Positions 43,425 through 54,943 of a stretch of DNA of 64,000 bases are shown one piece after another (the stretch's first letter is position 1; each line of letters begins with the position of its first letter). Under the pieces are notes generated by a model. The model saw only the letters and a program-made list of their open reading frames with translations. It searched no databases and was not told the DNA's origin. This DNA is from Channallabes apus (taxonomy: Eukaryota; Chordata; Actinopteri; Siluriformes; Clariidae), in the NCBI GenBank assembly GCA_030522415.1, contig CM060131.1:3634501-3698500 (forward strand), read 5' to 3'. Both the position numbers and the translations under genes were made by a program.

Positions 43425-45436
43425 GAAGACTTTGGCATGCATGTTTTTTTTTTATTTTTTTTTTTTTTAGTTATTTATAATTTCATTTATTTACTTATTT
43501 TTCCTTTGTACTCTCTGTTTCACTTGTCCTTATAATGGTAATCATTCCAATATTACTGCTTTAGTAATTTTCTCCATATCTTTTCATTGTAGTCTTTCAT
43601 CTTTCCAATGTCTTGAATGATTGTGTTTTTTGTATGTTTTGATTGTTTATTTTTGTGTTGTGTATTTGTTATAAATAAATCATACATAAAAAAAGAAATT
43701 GGATGCTAATTAACTTCCTTCTGCTTAATCCGGATAAGACAGAAGTTCTAGTCATAGGACCGCATACAGCTAGAAGTAAAATCTTAGATCACACCGTAAC
43801 TTTAGATGGCCTTTCTGTTCCATCAAGTGCAACAGTAAAAGACCTCGGCGTGATTATAGATTCCAGCCTTTCATTTGAAGCTCATGTAGATAATATCACC
43901 AGGATAGCATTTTTTCACCTCAGAAATATTGCCAAGATAAGAAATATATTGTCGCTAAACGATGCAGAAAAACTAGTTCATGCTTTTATCACTTCTAGGT
44001 TGGACTATTGTATTGCCTTACTGTCTGGTTCTTCTGTTAGGTGCATAAATAAGCTTCAGCTAGTCCAGAATGCAGCAGCGAGAGTCCTCACTAGAACCAG
44101 AAGATATGAGCACATCACCCCTATCCTATCTTCACTACATTGGCTCCCTGTGAAATTTCGCATTGATTTTAAAATACTAATCTTGACATATAAAGCATTA
44201 AATGGTCTCGCGCCGCAGTATCTGAGCGAACTGCTAGTGTCTTACGATCCGCCACGCCTACTTCGATCAAAGGATGCAGGCTGTACCGCGTATTATGAAA
44301 ACTACAGCTGGGGGCAGAGCTTTTTCTTACAAAGCCCCAAAATTATGGAATAGTCTTCCAAATAGTGTTCGGGACTCAGACACAGTCTCAGTGTTTAAGT
44401 CTAGGCTAAAAACCTATTTATTTAGCCAAGCATTTTTATAAATAGATTTGCCATAAGGTAAAGGAGCAGATCTGGGGGACTCATGGACGTAGAGTATTAT
44501 GGTGAACTGGTATGTTTAGATGCTGTCTTCCTCACTCTCATTTGATCACTCAGGTTTGTTGACGGTGAGGTGATTGTTTGCTTTACATCTCAGGGAGCCC
44601 TCATGTTTGTGTTTCCTTCTGGCTCTCCCTTTTAGTTATGCTGTCATAGTTAGTCCTGCCGGAGTCCCTGCTTGCACTCTACAGTAAATATACATTCACA
44701 TTATACATTATGTGAATGTGACCATACCTAATTGCCATCTCTCCTCCTCTTCTCCTTCTCCCCCTCTTTCTCTTTCCTCTCTCCCCCTGTCACTCTTTCT
44801 CTCTCTCTCTCTCTCTGTCGAGCTACACATGTGGTTCCTGAGCTGCCAGTGATCCAGACTCCCTCTGCCCTCCGGACCTGTCTGATCCATCCTGGTGCCC
44901 CGTTTCTGGTTGGAGGTCTCGTCGCATGGATGCCCCGTGTGTCTCTTTGGGATGCGTCTGGTGTCTGGGGATGATTCTATCTACTTAGAAGATGGTTCTG
45001 GCCTCGACTGGTGTTGTCAGCTGTTTCTCTGAGTACTTGACAATTCGATAGTTCAGGACTGGAACTTTCTACAAGTCTATCTGAGTCTCCAATAACTACT
45101 GGACTCCATTTTAACATCAATTAACATCAACTATTATAGTTGAACTGCCTGCCACCTAACACTGTATAAATGCAGATCATTTCCTGCTATCTGTTTCACC
45201 CAGATGAGGATGGGTTCCCTGTCGAGTCTGGTTCCTCTCAAGGTTTCTTCCTATTACCATCTCATGGAGTTTTTCCTTGCCACTGTCGCCCTCGGCTTGC
45301 TCACCAGGGACTATCTGAACATTTTGATTCATACACATTCACCTTCCATACAAATTTAAATAATTCTTTTGATTGTGTAAAGCTGTTTTGAGACAATGTC
45401 AATTGTTAAAAGCGCCATACAAATAAAACTGAATTG

Positions 45437-46320
45437 AATTACGTGTATGCCAGATTAAAGAGATGCGTCTTGAGTCTACTTTTAAACTGGGAAACTGTCT
45501 GAGCCCCGAACATTGTCTGGAAGGCTATTCCAAAGCTTTGGAGCTAAATATGAAAATTCTCTACCCCCTTTTGTAGATTTTTTTAAATTCTGGGAACTGC
45601 CCGAAGTCGTGGTGGAGCGTGGTAGATTCTAGCGTATCAGAAGACTGGTTAGGTATGTGGGCACTAAACCATTTAAAACCTTGTATGTAAGTAATACTAT
45701 TTTGTAATTAATTCTAAACTGAACATGTAGCCAGTGCAGGGATGATAATATTGGGGTTATATGATCATATTTTCTGGATTTAGTGAGAACCCTGATGGCT
45801 GCATTTTGGTCTAACTGAAGCTTGTTTATTGAGGATGCAGGACAACCACCTAGTAATGCATTACAATAGTCCAGTCTGGAGGTCATGAATGCATGAACTA
45901 GCTTTTCTGCATCAGATACCGCTAAGATGCTCCTACGTTTGGCAATATTTCTTAGATGGAAAAAGGCTGTTTTTGTGATATTGGAAATATGATTTTCAAA
46001 GGACAAGTTACTGTCTAATATTACGCCCAGGTCTTTTACGGTCGAGCTGGTAGTAGTAACAAGATATCCTTCTTTTTGGACCAATAAGTAATATCTCTGT
46101 TTTATCTGAATTAAGTAAAAGATAGTTATTGGTCATCCAATCTGTTATGTCCTGGGCACACTCAGTTAGTCTAGACAACTTGGGTATTTCATCTGGTTTA
46201 GTTGAGATATATAATTGGGTATCATCAGCATAATAATGGAAACTAATATCATGTCTTCTAATGTTGTTATCCAAGGGAAGCATGTATATTGAGAACAGCA
46301 AATGCCAATCTTTGGATTGT
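45437..46320 (-). mobile_element. L2 LINE RT fragment, second subfamily
   Basis: On the minus strand: [55 protein letters not shown], then in another frame [38 protein letters not shown] and [19 protein letters not shown] frameshift near 46080 separates them. It is clearly diverged from the L2 copies at 19.3 and 43.7 kb. It abuts the tail of the 34.6-45.4 kb L2. Confidence 0.85.
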
Positions 46321-46354
46321 GGGAGAAATAACAGTACCCAAAATAAACATGTCA

Positions 46355-46550
46355 CGCCTGAGCATGATGGGTCAGTGTGTTAAGGCTTTGGGTTACTGTT
46401 CAGAAGGTCAGCAGTTCAAGCCCTAGGTCCAGCAAGATGCCACACTTGGGCCCTTGAACAAGGTGCTTCAATGTTTATTCCAGAGGTGCTGTATCATGGC
46501 TGGTTCCTAACAAGCTGGGATTTAAGAAGAAAGAATTTCACTGTAATGTG
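46355..46550 (+). mobile_element. tRNA-derived SINE, third family
   Basis: The head CATGATGGGTCAGTGTGTTA...GGTCAGCAGTTCAAGCCCTA has A- and B-box-like blocks. The body is CACACTTGGGCCCTTGAACA. The tail AAGAAAGAATTTCACTGTAA resembles Rex1-type LINE tails. It ends where the RTE 3' terminus begins. Confidence 0.65.
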
Positions 46551-46578
46551 TTCTTCTTTGTCTTTCGGCTGTTCCCTT

Positions 46579-48749
46579 TCAGGGGTCGCCACAGCGAATC
46601 ATCTGCCTCCATCTAACCCTATCCTCTGCATCCTCTTCTCTCACACCAACTAACTTCATGTCCTCTCTCACTGCATCCATAAATCTCCTCTTTGGTCTTC
46701 CTCTAGACCTCCTGCCTGGCAGTTCCAACCTCAGCATCCTTCTACCGATATATTCACACTCTCTCCTCTGAACATGTCCAAACCACCTCAATCTGGCCTC
46801 TCTGACTTTATCTCCAGAACTTCTAACATGGGTTGTCCCTCTGATGAACTCATTCTTGATCCTATCCATCCTTGTCACTCCCAAAGAGAACCTCAACATC
46901 TTCAGCTCTGCTACCTCTAGCTCTGCCTCCTGTCTTATCTTCAGTGCCACTGTCTCTAAGCCGTAGAGCATTGCTGGTCTCACCACTGTCCTGTACACCT
47001 TTCCTTTCATTCTCGCTGATACTCTTTTATCGCACAACACACCTGCCACTTTTCTCCACCCATTCCAACCTGCCTGTACTCGTCTCTTCACCTCCTTTGA
47101 ACACTCTCCGTTGCTCTCGACCGTTGACCCTAAGTACTTAAAATCCTGCACCTTTTTTACCTCTGCTCCCTGTAGCCTCACTGTTCCTCTTGGGTCCCTC
47201 TCATTCACACACATGTATTCCGTCTTGCTGCGGCTAACCTTCATTCCTCTGCTTTCCAGAGCGTACCTCCACCTCTCCAAATTTTCCTCCACCTGTTCCC
47301 TGCTCTCGCTACAAAGCACAATGTCATCTACAAACATCATAGTCCATGGAGACTCCTGTCTAACTTCATCTGTCATCCTGTCCATCACTAGAGCAAACAA
47401 AAAGGGCCTTACAGCCGATCCTTGATGCAGACCCACATCCACCTTGAACTCTTCTGTCACACCTGCAGCACATCTCACCACTGTCTTACAGCTCTCACAC
47501 ATGTCCTGCACCACTCTAGCATACTTCTCTGCCACTCCAGACTTCCTCATACAACACCACAGCTCCTCTCTTGGCACCCTGTCGTATGCTTTCTCTAAAT
47601 CTACAAAGACACAATGCAACTCTTTATTACCTTCTCTGTACTTCTCCACCAGCATCCTCAAACCAAATACTGCATCTGATGTACTCTTTCTAGGCATAAA
47701 ACCATATTGCTGCTCACAAATTCTCACCTCTGCCCTTAACCTAGCTTCCACTACTCTTTCCCACAGCTTCATTGTATGGCTCATTAGCTTTATACCTCTG
47801 TAATTGCCACAGCTCTGCACATCTCCCTTGTTCTTAAAAATCGGCACCAATACACTTCTCCTCCATTCCTCTGGGATCCTCTCACTCTCCAAGATCTCGT
47901 TAAACAAACGAGTCAGAAACTCTACTGCCACCTCTCCTAAGCACTTCCATACCTCCACAGGTATGTCATCAGGACCAACAGCCTTTCCACTCTTCATCCA
48001 CTTCAACGCCCTTCTCACCTCACTTTTACTAATATTTGCTACTTCCTGCTCCACAACAGTCACCTCTTCTACTCTTTGTTCTCTTTCGTTTTTTCCTCAT
48101 TCATCAACTCCTCAAAGTACTCCTTCCATCTTCCCATCACCTTCCTGGCATCTGTCAGTACATTTCCATCTCTATCTTTAATCACTCTAACCTGCTGCAC
48201 ATCCTTCCCATCTCTATCTCTTTTCCTCGCCAACCTGTACAGATCCACCGCTCCCTCCTTGCTGTCCAGCCTAGCATACAAGTCCTCATATGCTCTTTGT
48301 TTAGCCTTTGCCACTTCTACCTTAACCTTACGGTGCATCTCCCTGTACTCCTGTCTACTCTCTTCAGTCCTCTCAGTGTCCCACTTCTTCTTAGCTAGCC
48401 CCTTTCCCTGTATACACTCCTGGACTTCCTCATTCCACCACCAAGTTTCCTTGTTCCCTTTTCCCTTACCTGATGATACACCAGGTACCCTCTTACCTGT
48501 CTCCCTGATCACATTGGCTGTAGTTGTCCAGTCAACTGAAAGCACCTCCTGCCCACCCATAGCTTGTCTCAACTCCTCCCTAAAGACTACACAACATTCT
48601 TCCTTTCTCAGCTTCCACCACTTTGTCCTCTTCACCTTCCTCACCACCAGGGTTATTTTACATACCACCATTCTGTGTTGTCTGGCTACACTCTCCCCTA
48701 CCAACACCTTGCAGTCACTGATCTCTTTCAGATTACAACGTCGACACAA
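46579..48749 (-). pseudogene. RTE ORF, endonuclease C-terminus to RT, one frameshift
   Basis: 48749-48069 covers RRCNLKEISDCK, the WWKLRKEECC linker and KVMGRWKEYFEELMNEE. A length change in an A run (minus GAGGAAAAAACG, near 48088) shifts the frame. 48063-46579 is then open for 494 codons: KSEVRRALKWMKSGKAVGPD, NYRGIKLMSHTMKLWERVV, FVDLEKAYDRVPR, LHQGSAVRPFLFALVMD and the RT catalytic site as FVDD, where the family normally has FADD. The end reads RLRWFGHVQRRECEYIGRRM and MIRCGDP. Confidence 0.9.
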
Positions 48750-48752
48750 GAT

Positions 48753-49865
48753 TAGGGTTGTGTACCGAAACCCGGTGCCAATACGGCACCGGTACCTATA
48801 GAACCGGTATGTACCTGACCGAAACAGAACGCGAATTTTGGTGCCTCATTTCGGTGCCACTTAAATGCCTGAACTGTCGATTGAAATATTTGTTCTCTAG
48901 ATTCATATATTTTTGTAGATTAATAGTATATTAGATTAAATAAAAAAATTAAAAGCATAAATCATCCGGAAATGAGAGACCATCCGACATGCGCGTGAAT
49001 GCAGCAACTAACGTTACACTCGCTCTGACGGCAACAGGCGGTCTACCGATAGCTTAGCATGCTAAAGTAAACAACTCTCGTTAAAATGCCAAAAATAAAC
49101 GGTCGAAAGTGTGGCTGCATTTCACAAGAAAGGATTCCGGCACCGCAACGTGCAGCAAATGTTTCACAGCAGTTGCGTGTAAAGGCGGAAACACGTTAAA
49201 TCTAATGAAACATTCGAGGGCAGACGGAATAAAGTTTAAAGCAGAGGGAGGCACCGTGTTTAACAGCTTGTGGACAACAGCTGGCGCTATCGGTGTGGAC
49301 GACCCGAACCCCAGTCACACCAACCGTAGCAAAAAGGAGTCACTGATTATGATGACGTCAGCAGACTTTCCGCAGGTTAGTAGTAGGATAATGTAATGTT
49401 AATAGCAAAATGCAAATCTTGCATTCATGCTAACAAATAGTCAAACGATTTGTAAAAAACTAATGTAACATGGATTATGTTTATAATTATGGCTTTCCAG
49501 CTAGTACTAGTAGTACTACAACAGTGACCCCATTTACCATTGCAAAGAAGGCTATACATGTCCTGTGCAGGGCAATAAGTCAGGAAAGGTGTCGTATTTT
49601 GACAGAAAAGGCAAATATGGTGAAATTTCTGTAAAAGAATTGCTAAAATTTGAAGCTTACATATTCATATATACTTTAAACTTTTAATATATTGTTCAAT
49701 TTTAAGCATAAAATTTTTTGTTCAATAAAAATTAATTCTTGAGCCATCCACTATAATTTTTTGGCTTAAAAGTATCGGTTCAGGCACCGTTTTGGCACCG
49801 GTACCGTTTTCAAAGTATCGATTTGGCACCGGTATCGAAAAAAACCCAAACGATACCCAACCCTA
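48753..49865. mobile_element. hAT element with BED-finger remnant and 8-bp TSD
   Basis: Starts TAGGGTTGTGTACCGAAACC, ends ...ACGATACCCAACCCTA; the imperfect inverted repeats are rich in GGTACCGGTGCC-like motifs. CACAAGAT is duplicated at 48745-48752 and 49866-49873. It lies inside the endonuclease region of the RTE element, which resumes on both sides. The 1113-bp body keeps only the N-terminal part of a transposase (49090-49396). Confidence 0.95.
49090..49396 (+). pseudogene. hAT transposase N-terminal BED zinc finger, broken
   Basis: The frame from about 49106 gives VWLHFTRKDSGTATCSKCFT, CKGGNTLNLMKHSRADG, a BED zinc finger (CxxC...H) used by hAT transposases to bind their ends. It is followed by SLWTTAGAIGVDDPN and ends at 49396. 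The ATG at 49087 is one base out of frame with the finger, and the catalytic core is absent. Confidence 0.8.
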
Positions 49866-49873
49866 CACAAGAT

Positions 49874-49974
49874 GTAGTCCACCTGAGTGCTTCTGCCTCC
49901 GCTCTTATATGTCACTCTATGTTCCTGCCTCTTCTGGAAGAAAGTATTTACTACTGCCATTTCCATCCACTCCA
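49874..49974 (-). pseudogene. RTE endonuclease piece between two insertions
   Basis: The minus strand reads MEMAVVNTFFQKRQEHRVTY, KSGGRSTQVDYILC, the segment that joins the endonuclease at 51060 to RRCNLKEISDCK at 48740. It shows that the hAT and the Rex1-type LINE are separate insertions about 100 bp apart. Confidence 0.88.
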
Positions 49975-51058
49975 GACACTCCAGCTGCCATATAGTCAAA
50001 TTCGCAGATGACACAGCAGTAGTGGGATGCATCACTAACAACGATGAATCCCATTACAGAGAGGAGGTGGAACAACTGGTACAGTGGTGTAGGGATAACA
50101 ACCTCTGCATCAATGTAAAAAAGACCAAAGAGATGGTGGTGGACTTCAGGAAGGACAAGTGAACTCCTCTCCCCCTACACATTGATGGAGCTGCTGTGGA
50201 AGTGGTCACCAGCTTCAAGTATCTGGGTGTCCACATAGCTAAGGACTTAACTTGGAGCGTTAACACCTCGGGCCTGATTAAAAAGGCCCACCAGCGCCTC
50301 TACTTCCTCAGGAAGCTAAAACGAGCTGGGCTTGGGAGCCTGGTTCTGAAGAGTTTCTATCGAGGAGCGGTAGAAAGCATCGCCAGCTCCTACATAACTG
50401 TGTGGCACGGCAACAGCACCGCAGCTGAGAGGAAAGCACTGCAGAGAGTAGTTAAGGCTGCACAGAGGACAGTAGGGAGCAGGCTCCCCTCTATCACTGA
50501 ACTGTACACTGCAAGATGCAGAGGAAGAGCTCTCTGCATTATTAAGGACTCCACTCACCCTGCACACAGTCTATTTCAACCTCTTCCCTCAGGCAGAAGA
50601 CTGAGGAGCCTTCAGTGCAAGACCACCAGGCTCAAAAACAGCTTCTACTCTGAAGCTATTAGACTGCTGAACTCTAGTCGTGCTCTGTAGATCGTCTCCC
50701 ATCAAACACAATCATACAGAATCACAAGTTGCTAACAATAGATAGTATTTAATTACTATACATCTCAATATTTTTTTAGTGCAATATATAATCCTATGGT
50801 GCAATACATTTTTAACTCTATAAGCCCAATGTACAAAGTGTAAAATATAGTTTCTGTAAATGAGCAATACACTATGTATAGCTTACATCTTATTTCTTGC
50901 ATAGTATATCCGACTGCTATTATTTATATTAATGTATATACACATACACATCCTCATATTTACCACCTTGTTATCTATGTGGCTTAAATGGGACCTGGGT
51001 ACTAAATTTCGTACCATAACATGGAAGTGTGCTGGTATGACAATAAAGAATCCTTGAA
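49975..51058 (+). mobile_element. Rex1-type LINE 3' part inserted in RTE
   Basis: RT: IVKFADDTAVVGCITNNDE, NLCINVKKTKEMVVDFRK, a stop at 50161-50163, then SFKYLGVHIAKDLTW, KALQRVVKAAQRTVG and SEAIRLLNSSRAL, ending at 50690. The 3'UTR ends TATGACAATAAAGAATCCTTGAAT. RTE endonuclease sequence continues on both sides. The shared target is only about CC, so no long duplication is visible. Confidence 0.85.
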
Positions 51059-51817
51059 TCCTCTTTGCAAAGTCCACCACCATCTGTCCTTCTACATTCC
51101 TGTCCTGAAGACCAAACCTGCCCATCACATTTTCATCCCCTCTGTTCCCTTCCTCAACATGTCCATTGAAGTCTGCACCAATCACAACTCTCTCACCTCT
51201 GGGGATGCTCTGCATCACTTCATCTAACTCACTCCAGAATTTCTCCTTCTCTTCTAACACACATCCTACCTGTGGGGCATAACCACTAACAACATTGAAC
51301 ATCACACCATCAATTTCCAGCTTCAGACGCATCACCCTGATACTCTCTTCACCTCTAGGACATTCCTTACAAACTCCTCTTTCAGAATAACTCCTACTCC
51401 ATTTCTTTTCCTATCCACACCATGGTAAAACAATTTGAACCCTGATCCTAAGCTTCTAGCTTTGCTACCTTTCCACCTGGTCTCCTGGACACACAGTATA
51501 TCCACCTTCCTTCTCTGCATCATATCAACCAACTCTCTTGCCTTCCCTGTCATGGTCCCAACATTCAAGGTCCCTACTTTCATTCCTAAACTCTTGCCTT
51601 TCCTCTTCTCTCTCTGCTTTCGAACACGCCTTCCTCCTCTCCTTCTTCGACCAACAGTAGCCCAATTTCCACCGGCACCCTGTAAGTCAACAACACCAGT
51701 GGCGGTCGTTGTTAACCCGGGCCACGACCGATCCGGTATGGAAATGATATTTCTGATTCGCATCATTGATTTGGCAAATGTTTTACGTCGGATGCCCTTC
51801 CTGACACAAGAAGACAC
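51059..51817 (-). pseudogene. RTE apurinic endonuclease domain, N-terminal part
   Basis: From the right: GRRRRGGRRVRKQREKRKG, KVGTLNVGTMTGKARELVDM (Asn block), ILCVQETRWKG (catalytic Glu), GVILKEEFV, then after a stop near 51332 MRLKLEIDGVMFNVVSGYAP, VVIGADFNGHVEEGNRGDE (Asp/Asn block) and QMVVDFAKRI, where the Rex1-type LINE interrupts. The stop and the insertion kill the enzyme. Confidence 0.88.
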
Positions 51818-51870
51818 TGGATTCTTCTTCCCTCCCTCCCCTGGTATACACTTTGTCCCCTGGTTCAGTA

Positions 51871-53603
51871 TCCACTCACACTTAAAACCCTACAGCGTGC
51901 TTTACACAGAAAATAAAATTGATCAAGTTTCAGATCTAGAGGTATCAAACAATTTAATTATAAATTGTATGAATCACTTTTTTTTCTTCAGCTTGTTTCA
52001 CTAACTTTCATATAAACTCCAGACAAACCAGGGTCAAGTACCAGCCTTGGCAGTGTGTGGGTGCTTAGCCCAGAGTGCAGTATGAAAGTAAGATAAACAC
52101 TACAAATATCTTGTGTGGTTTTTGTTCTCCCAGGAAGCAATGAAAATGTATTTCTTATTTCTAAAATTTTATATTTAACCCCAAAATAACCACATCCTCT
52201 TGATGCCTCATGTCCTCTTGCAATTTTAGATGTAGAACTGAAAACATCAGGCTATCCTTTTGTCTACTGCTAATGACTCCTCTTGCACATTTGAGGTTAC
52301 AGGCACAAGTGCTGAATCTGTCATAAACATCTGCGTAATACATCTGCACTCCTAGCTTTATATATGGTCCTGTTGTCTTTTGAAAAGTTCATCAAGCCAC
52401 CAATGCATGGTCTGAGCTGTATCTCAACTGAAGAATTGACACATTTTAACATATGTTTATTCTGGTGTAGCGAATAACAGGGCTCCCACAGAGAGAGCAA
52501 TCAAGGGATCACACTCCAGAGACCCTCTCCCAGTAGGCATGGTCGCTATCTCGATAATATTATCTGGTCCGCGATCATGAAGGAGCATCTGTGAGATGAA
52601 GTTGCAGGAAACCTCACAAGGCATAAGACCAGATGCTTCGAAGTAGACCCCAAAACCAAGGGTTTAAATCGGCGATTCGGTAAACAAAGCAGACAGTTTT
52701 AAAGCTTCACCCCGAGCTGGGGGGAGAACCACCAAGTCACACCTGGACACTATTTTAAACATCTTTAAAGTGTGCCAGTATGGCAAAACGCATATGCGTA
52801 TATTTACTCAGTATGTTTTATTCCTGTGTGTATGTTTGATTATTCTTCATAACTTTAAAGGTGTAATCAGCATGTACAAACTCCTTTTATTAGATAAAGG
52901 AAGGAATGAGTGGGTAAAATATGTAATGTTTGCTGTCAATCTAAAGCTGGCTTTATTCAAAGAACTTGGGAAATTGGCAGCATGAACAGAGCTCATGCAA
53001 AATTACTTCATAAAAAGTATTAAAAACTCCAACCGGATGGGCCCCATGTGACAGCTGAAACACCGGGCTAGTGTATGCACAAAAGGAGGAACTACGTGAG
53101 GTGTGGCTAAGCCCCGCAACCACATCCGATTGGACCAATCACCCGTGGGACGGACTCACCCCGAAGGGACAAAAACCCTAAGGAGTAGGAGTTCAAAAAA
53201 GATGCAAAAAAACATCCGGACTGCAACCTACAACCTCTTCCAAGCAGCGCGGGCTTCCGCCCTCGCGGGCACCACGCCGCCTCTGCTGGCGTCATCCGCT
53301 CTTCAAGAACTCTCAACGAGACTTCGTGCCAGAACTCCAAAGTTCCGCAACGAAGAAACCCGCAGGAGAAGTTCCAGAGCGCAGCCATCGGTAACCAGGC
53401 AACCAATGCCTCACCGAAGGGCTTTCCCGAAAGACGTCATCTCTACAACAGCGCACCAACCAATCAGCAACGCCGTGATTCCCTTCGCTGGGGGCGAACC
53501 AACGGATGAGAACGAAACTTAACGCAAGTAAACAAACAAAGCTGTATACCTTGCTGAAGTTGGTGCTCGTTTCATAACTGAACCGTAAGATTAAACCCAA
53601 GAC
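51871..53603. other. No recognised gene; LTR-like or composite sequence
   Basis: 51871-52470 is AT-rich without assignment. From TGTAGCGAATAACAGGGCTC (52473) to about 53600 the DNA has retroelement-LTR texture (GC-rich 53030-53200 with CCAATCACCC; ATAAAAAG), but no TG...CA pair, partner LTR or target duplication could be set. A 139-codon plus frame (53103-53522), rich in Arg, Pro and Ser, overlaps minus-strand frames and shows no domain. I would not call it a gene. Confidence 0.35.
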
Positions 53604-53852
53604 CAGTGGCGGTTCTACACTGAATTGCTCCCTGGGCGAGACTCCCTCCAGGCGCCCCCCACCACCAAAAAAAAAAATAAATAAAAATTCACATTTTGTA
53701 CACACCATACGTTTTATTAAACTACTCAGAACTTAAATAAATATACTGTGTACAAACAAATATTATATAAATATAGAATTAATATAGAACAAATCACACT
53801 AAAGAAAAATTACTTATTTACTTCACTGCAGAACAGAAACCACAAACTGAAA

Positions 53853-54053
53853 CTAAAATCTGACTTTTCTGGGCTTTCTAGATGCAAAGTCATCATTAAT
53901 GGCATCATATGAGATCTGCTCCCCTATTGCATGATTTATGCTTATGACAGTGAGGCCAGTGAGCCGTTCCTGAGACATGGTTGACCTCAGGTATGTCTTG
54001 ATTAACCTGAGTTTGGAAAAGCTCCTCTCTGCTTGAGCTACAGTCACTGGCAA
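53853..54053 (-). pseudogene. hAT transposase dimerisation-domain remnant
   Basis: The minus strand reads VTVAQAERSFSKLRLIKTYL, RSTMSQERLTGLTVISINH, the conserved C-terminal hATC dimerisation region (ERSFSKL...RLxxLxxLxI). The catalytic domain upstream is not readable. It supports hAT identity for the surrounding element. Confidence 0.85.
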
Positions 54054-54943
54054 TGTAAGTGCAATCCTGAGAGCAGTCCAAAAGTTGGGGTAGATCTAAG
54101 ATAGATCCTTATCGTGCAGAAAAGTGATAAGCTCAAAGAGGCTCATGGTTTTTGATGGCAGTCATTAGACACTTTATTAATCAAATATAATCTAATCTAA
54201 GGGAGGAACAATTAGCTCCCTGGTTAATTTACTGCCTCAAATTATATGCTTTGTCACGTAACAGAGTTATAGCAAATGGAAAATGTCTTTTAAAATATCT
54301 GCACATATGTAAATTAAACTGGCTATTTACAGTATACTGTAAATATATTGGCTATAGCCAGCATTAACATAATAAACAATGGAAATAAATAACTGTACTT
54401 GCAACAGTCTTTCTGCAAAGCATCATTTTGTCGTTACATTTAGTGGTATTTAATAGAAACCATTAGAATTTCTGTGATGGTTTGTAAATTAGGCTTTTAT
54501 TTTGTGTGTGTTTAACAAGGTAAGCATAGCAAGCATCATAAGCAAGAAGGCTAATAAACCTAAGAGTTAACGTTATACCACTAATTAACATGATGACATG
54601 AATAACTTAATCATACAGAGAGAACATTGGTGAATACCTTTATCTTTTATACGTTTCTCCTCATTTTCTTTTCTTTTTTTTTCTAAATTGGGCATCTAAC
54701 AGCTTTGGCCTTTTTCTCTCCATCACGGTGTTACTATCGACGATTCGACAATCAACAGATTTCCCCCAACGCTGTCACTCACGAGCAGAAGTCAAGACTA
54801 AACCAATTCACCTCCACATCATAATCGTTTTTATTTTTATTTGCCATTTCACACAATTAAATAAATGAAAAAAGTGCAAATTATTGGTGTGTGTTTATAA
54901 TATTTTGAATGAAATGTGCGTTATTTGTAAGAAAGTCAGGTAG

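Larger units (their letters stand above)
38068..43692 (+). mobile_element. Full-length L1-clade LINE with both ORFs open and 15-bp TSD
   Basis: A 5625-bp insertion in L2 ORF2. Perfect duplicates AAGAAATTGGATGCT at 38053-38067 and 43693-43707 (one or two bases ambiguous with the A tail). It has a ~135-bp 5'UTR, ORF1, a ~630-bp spacer, ORF2 and a ~270-bp 3'UTR ending ATAAATAAATCATACATAAA plus A residues. Everything needed for retrotransposition is present in sequence. The perfect duplication and open ORFs indicate a young insertion. Confidence 0.95.
35958..44450 (+). pseudogene. L2 ORF2 (endonuclease-RT), interrupted
   Basis: The AP endonuclease begins NIRSLASKAVIVNEI and has LCLTETW and IIYRPPG. 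Near 36320 a short deletion shifts the frame, and coding continues AGDFNIHFE...SDHYLVS. RT follows: [54 protein letters not shown] at 37967-37978. The frame is cut at 38067 by the L1 and resumes at 43708 ([13 protein letters not shown]). Near 44282 eight bases present in the 19-kb copy are missing, shifting the last 50 codons. Confidence 0.88.
34612..45436 (+). mobile_element. Long L2 LINE split by an L1 insertion
   Basis: Two halves, 34612-38067 and 43693-45436, together about 5.2 kb. In order: 5'UTR, ORF1 with zinc-binding and esterase parts, ORF2 with endonuclease and RT, 3'UTR, AATAAAACTGAATTGAATT end. The halves join at the duplicated AAGAAATTGGATGCT. ORF1 has frame breaks and ORF2 has one in the endonuclease and one near its end, so the element is dead, although much of RT is open. 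The exact 5' end is uncertain. Confidence 0.9.
46551..51870 (-). mobile_element. RTE-clade LINE, interrupted by two insertions
   Basis: On the minus strand the order is: 5' region with GAAGGGCATCCGACGTAAAA (about 51800), endonuclease (51817 to ~51060), a short endonuclease piece (~49974-49874), endonuclease C-terminus and linker (48752-48069), RT (48063-46579), and a 3' end GTGGCGACCCCTGAAAGG...CCGAAAGACAAAGAAGAACA. A hAT (48753-49865) and a Rex1-type LINE (about 49975-51058) fill the gaps. Without them it is about 3.1 kb, the expected length for RTE. Confidence 0.9.

Noticed and set aside
47111..48801. Long plus-strand ORFs (up to 241 aa)
   Set aside because: Antisense shadows of the minus-strand RTE coding sequence; no domain.
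53103..53522. 139-aa basic protein gene
   Set aside because: No domain, overlapping minus frames of similar length, no splice or start context; likely chance in GC-rich DNA.
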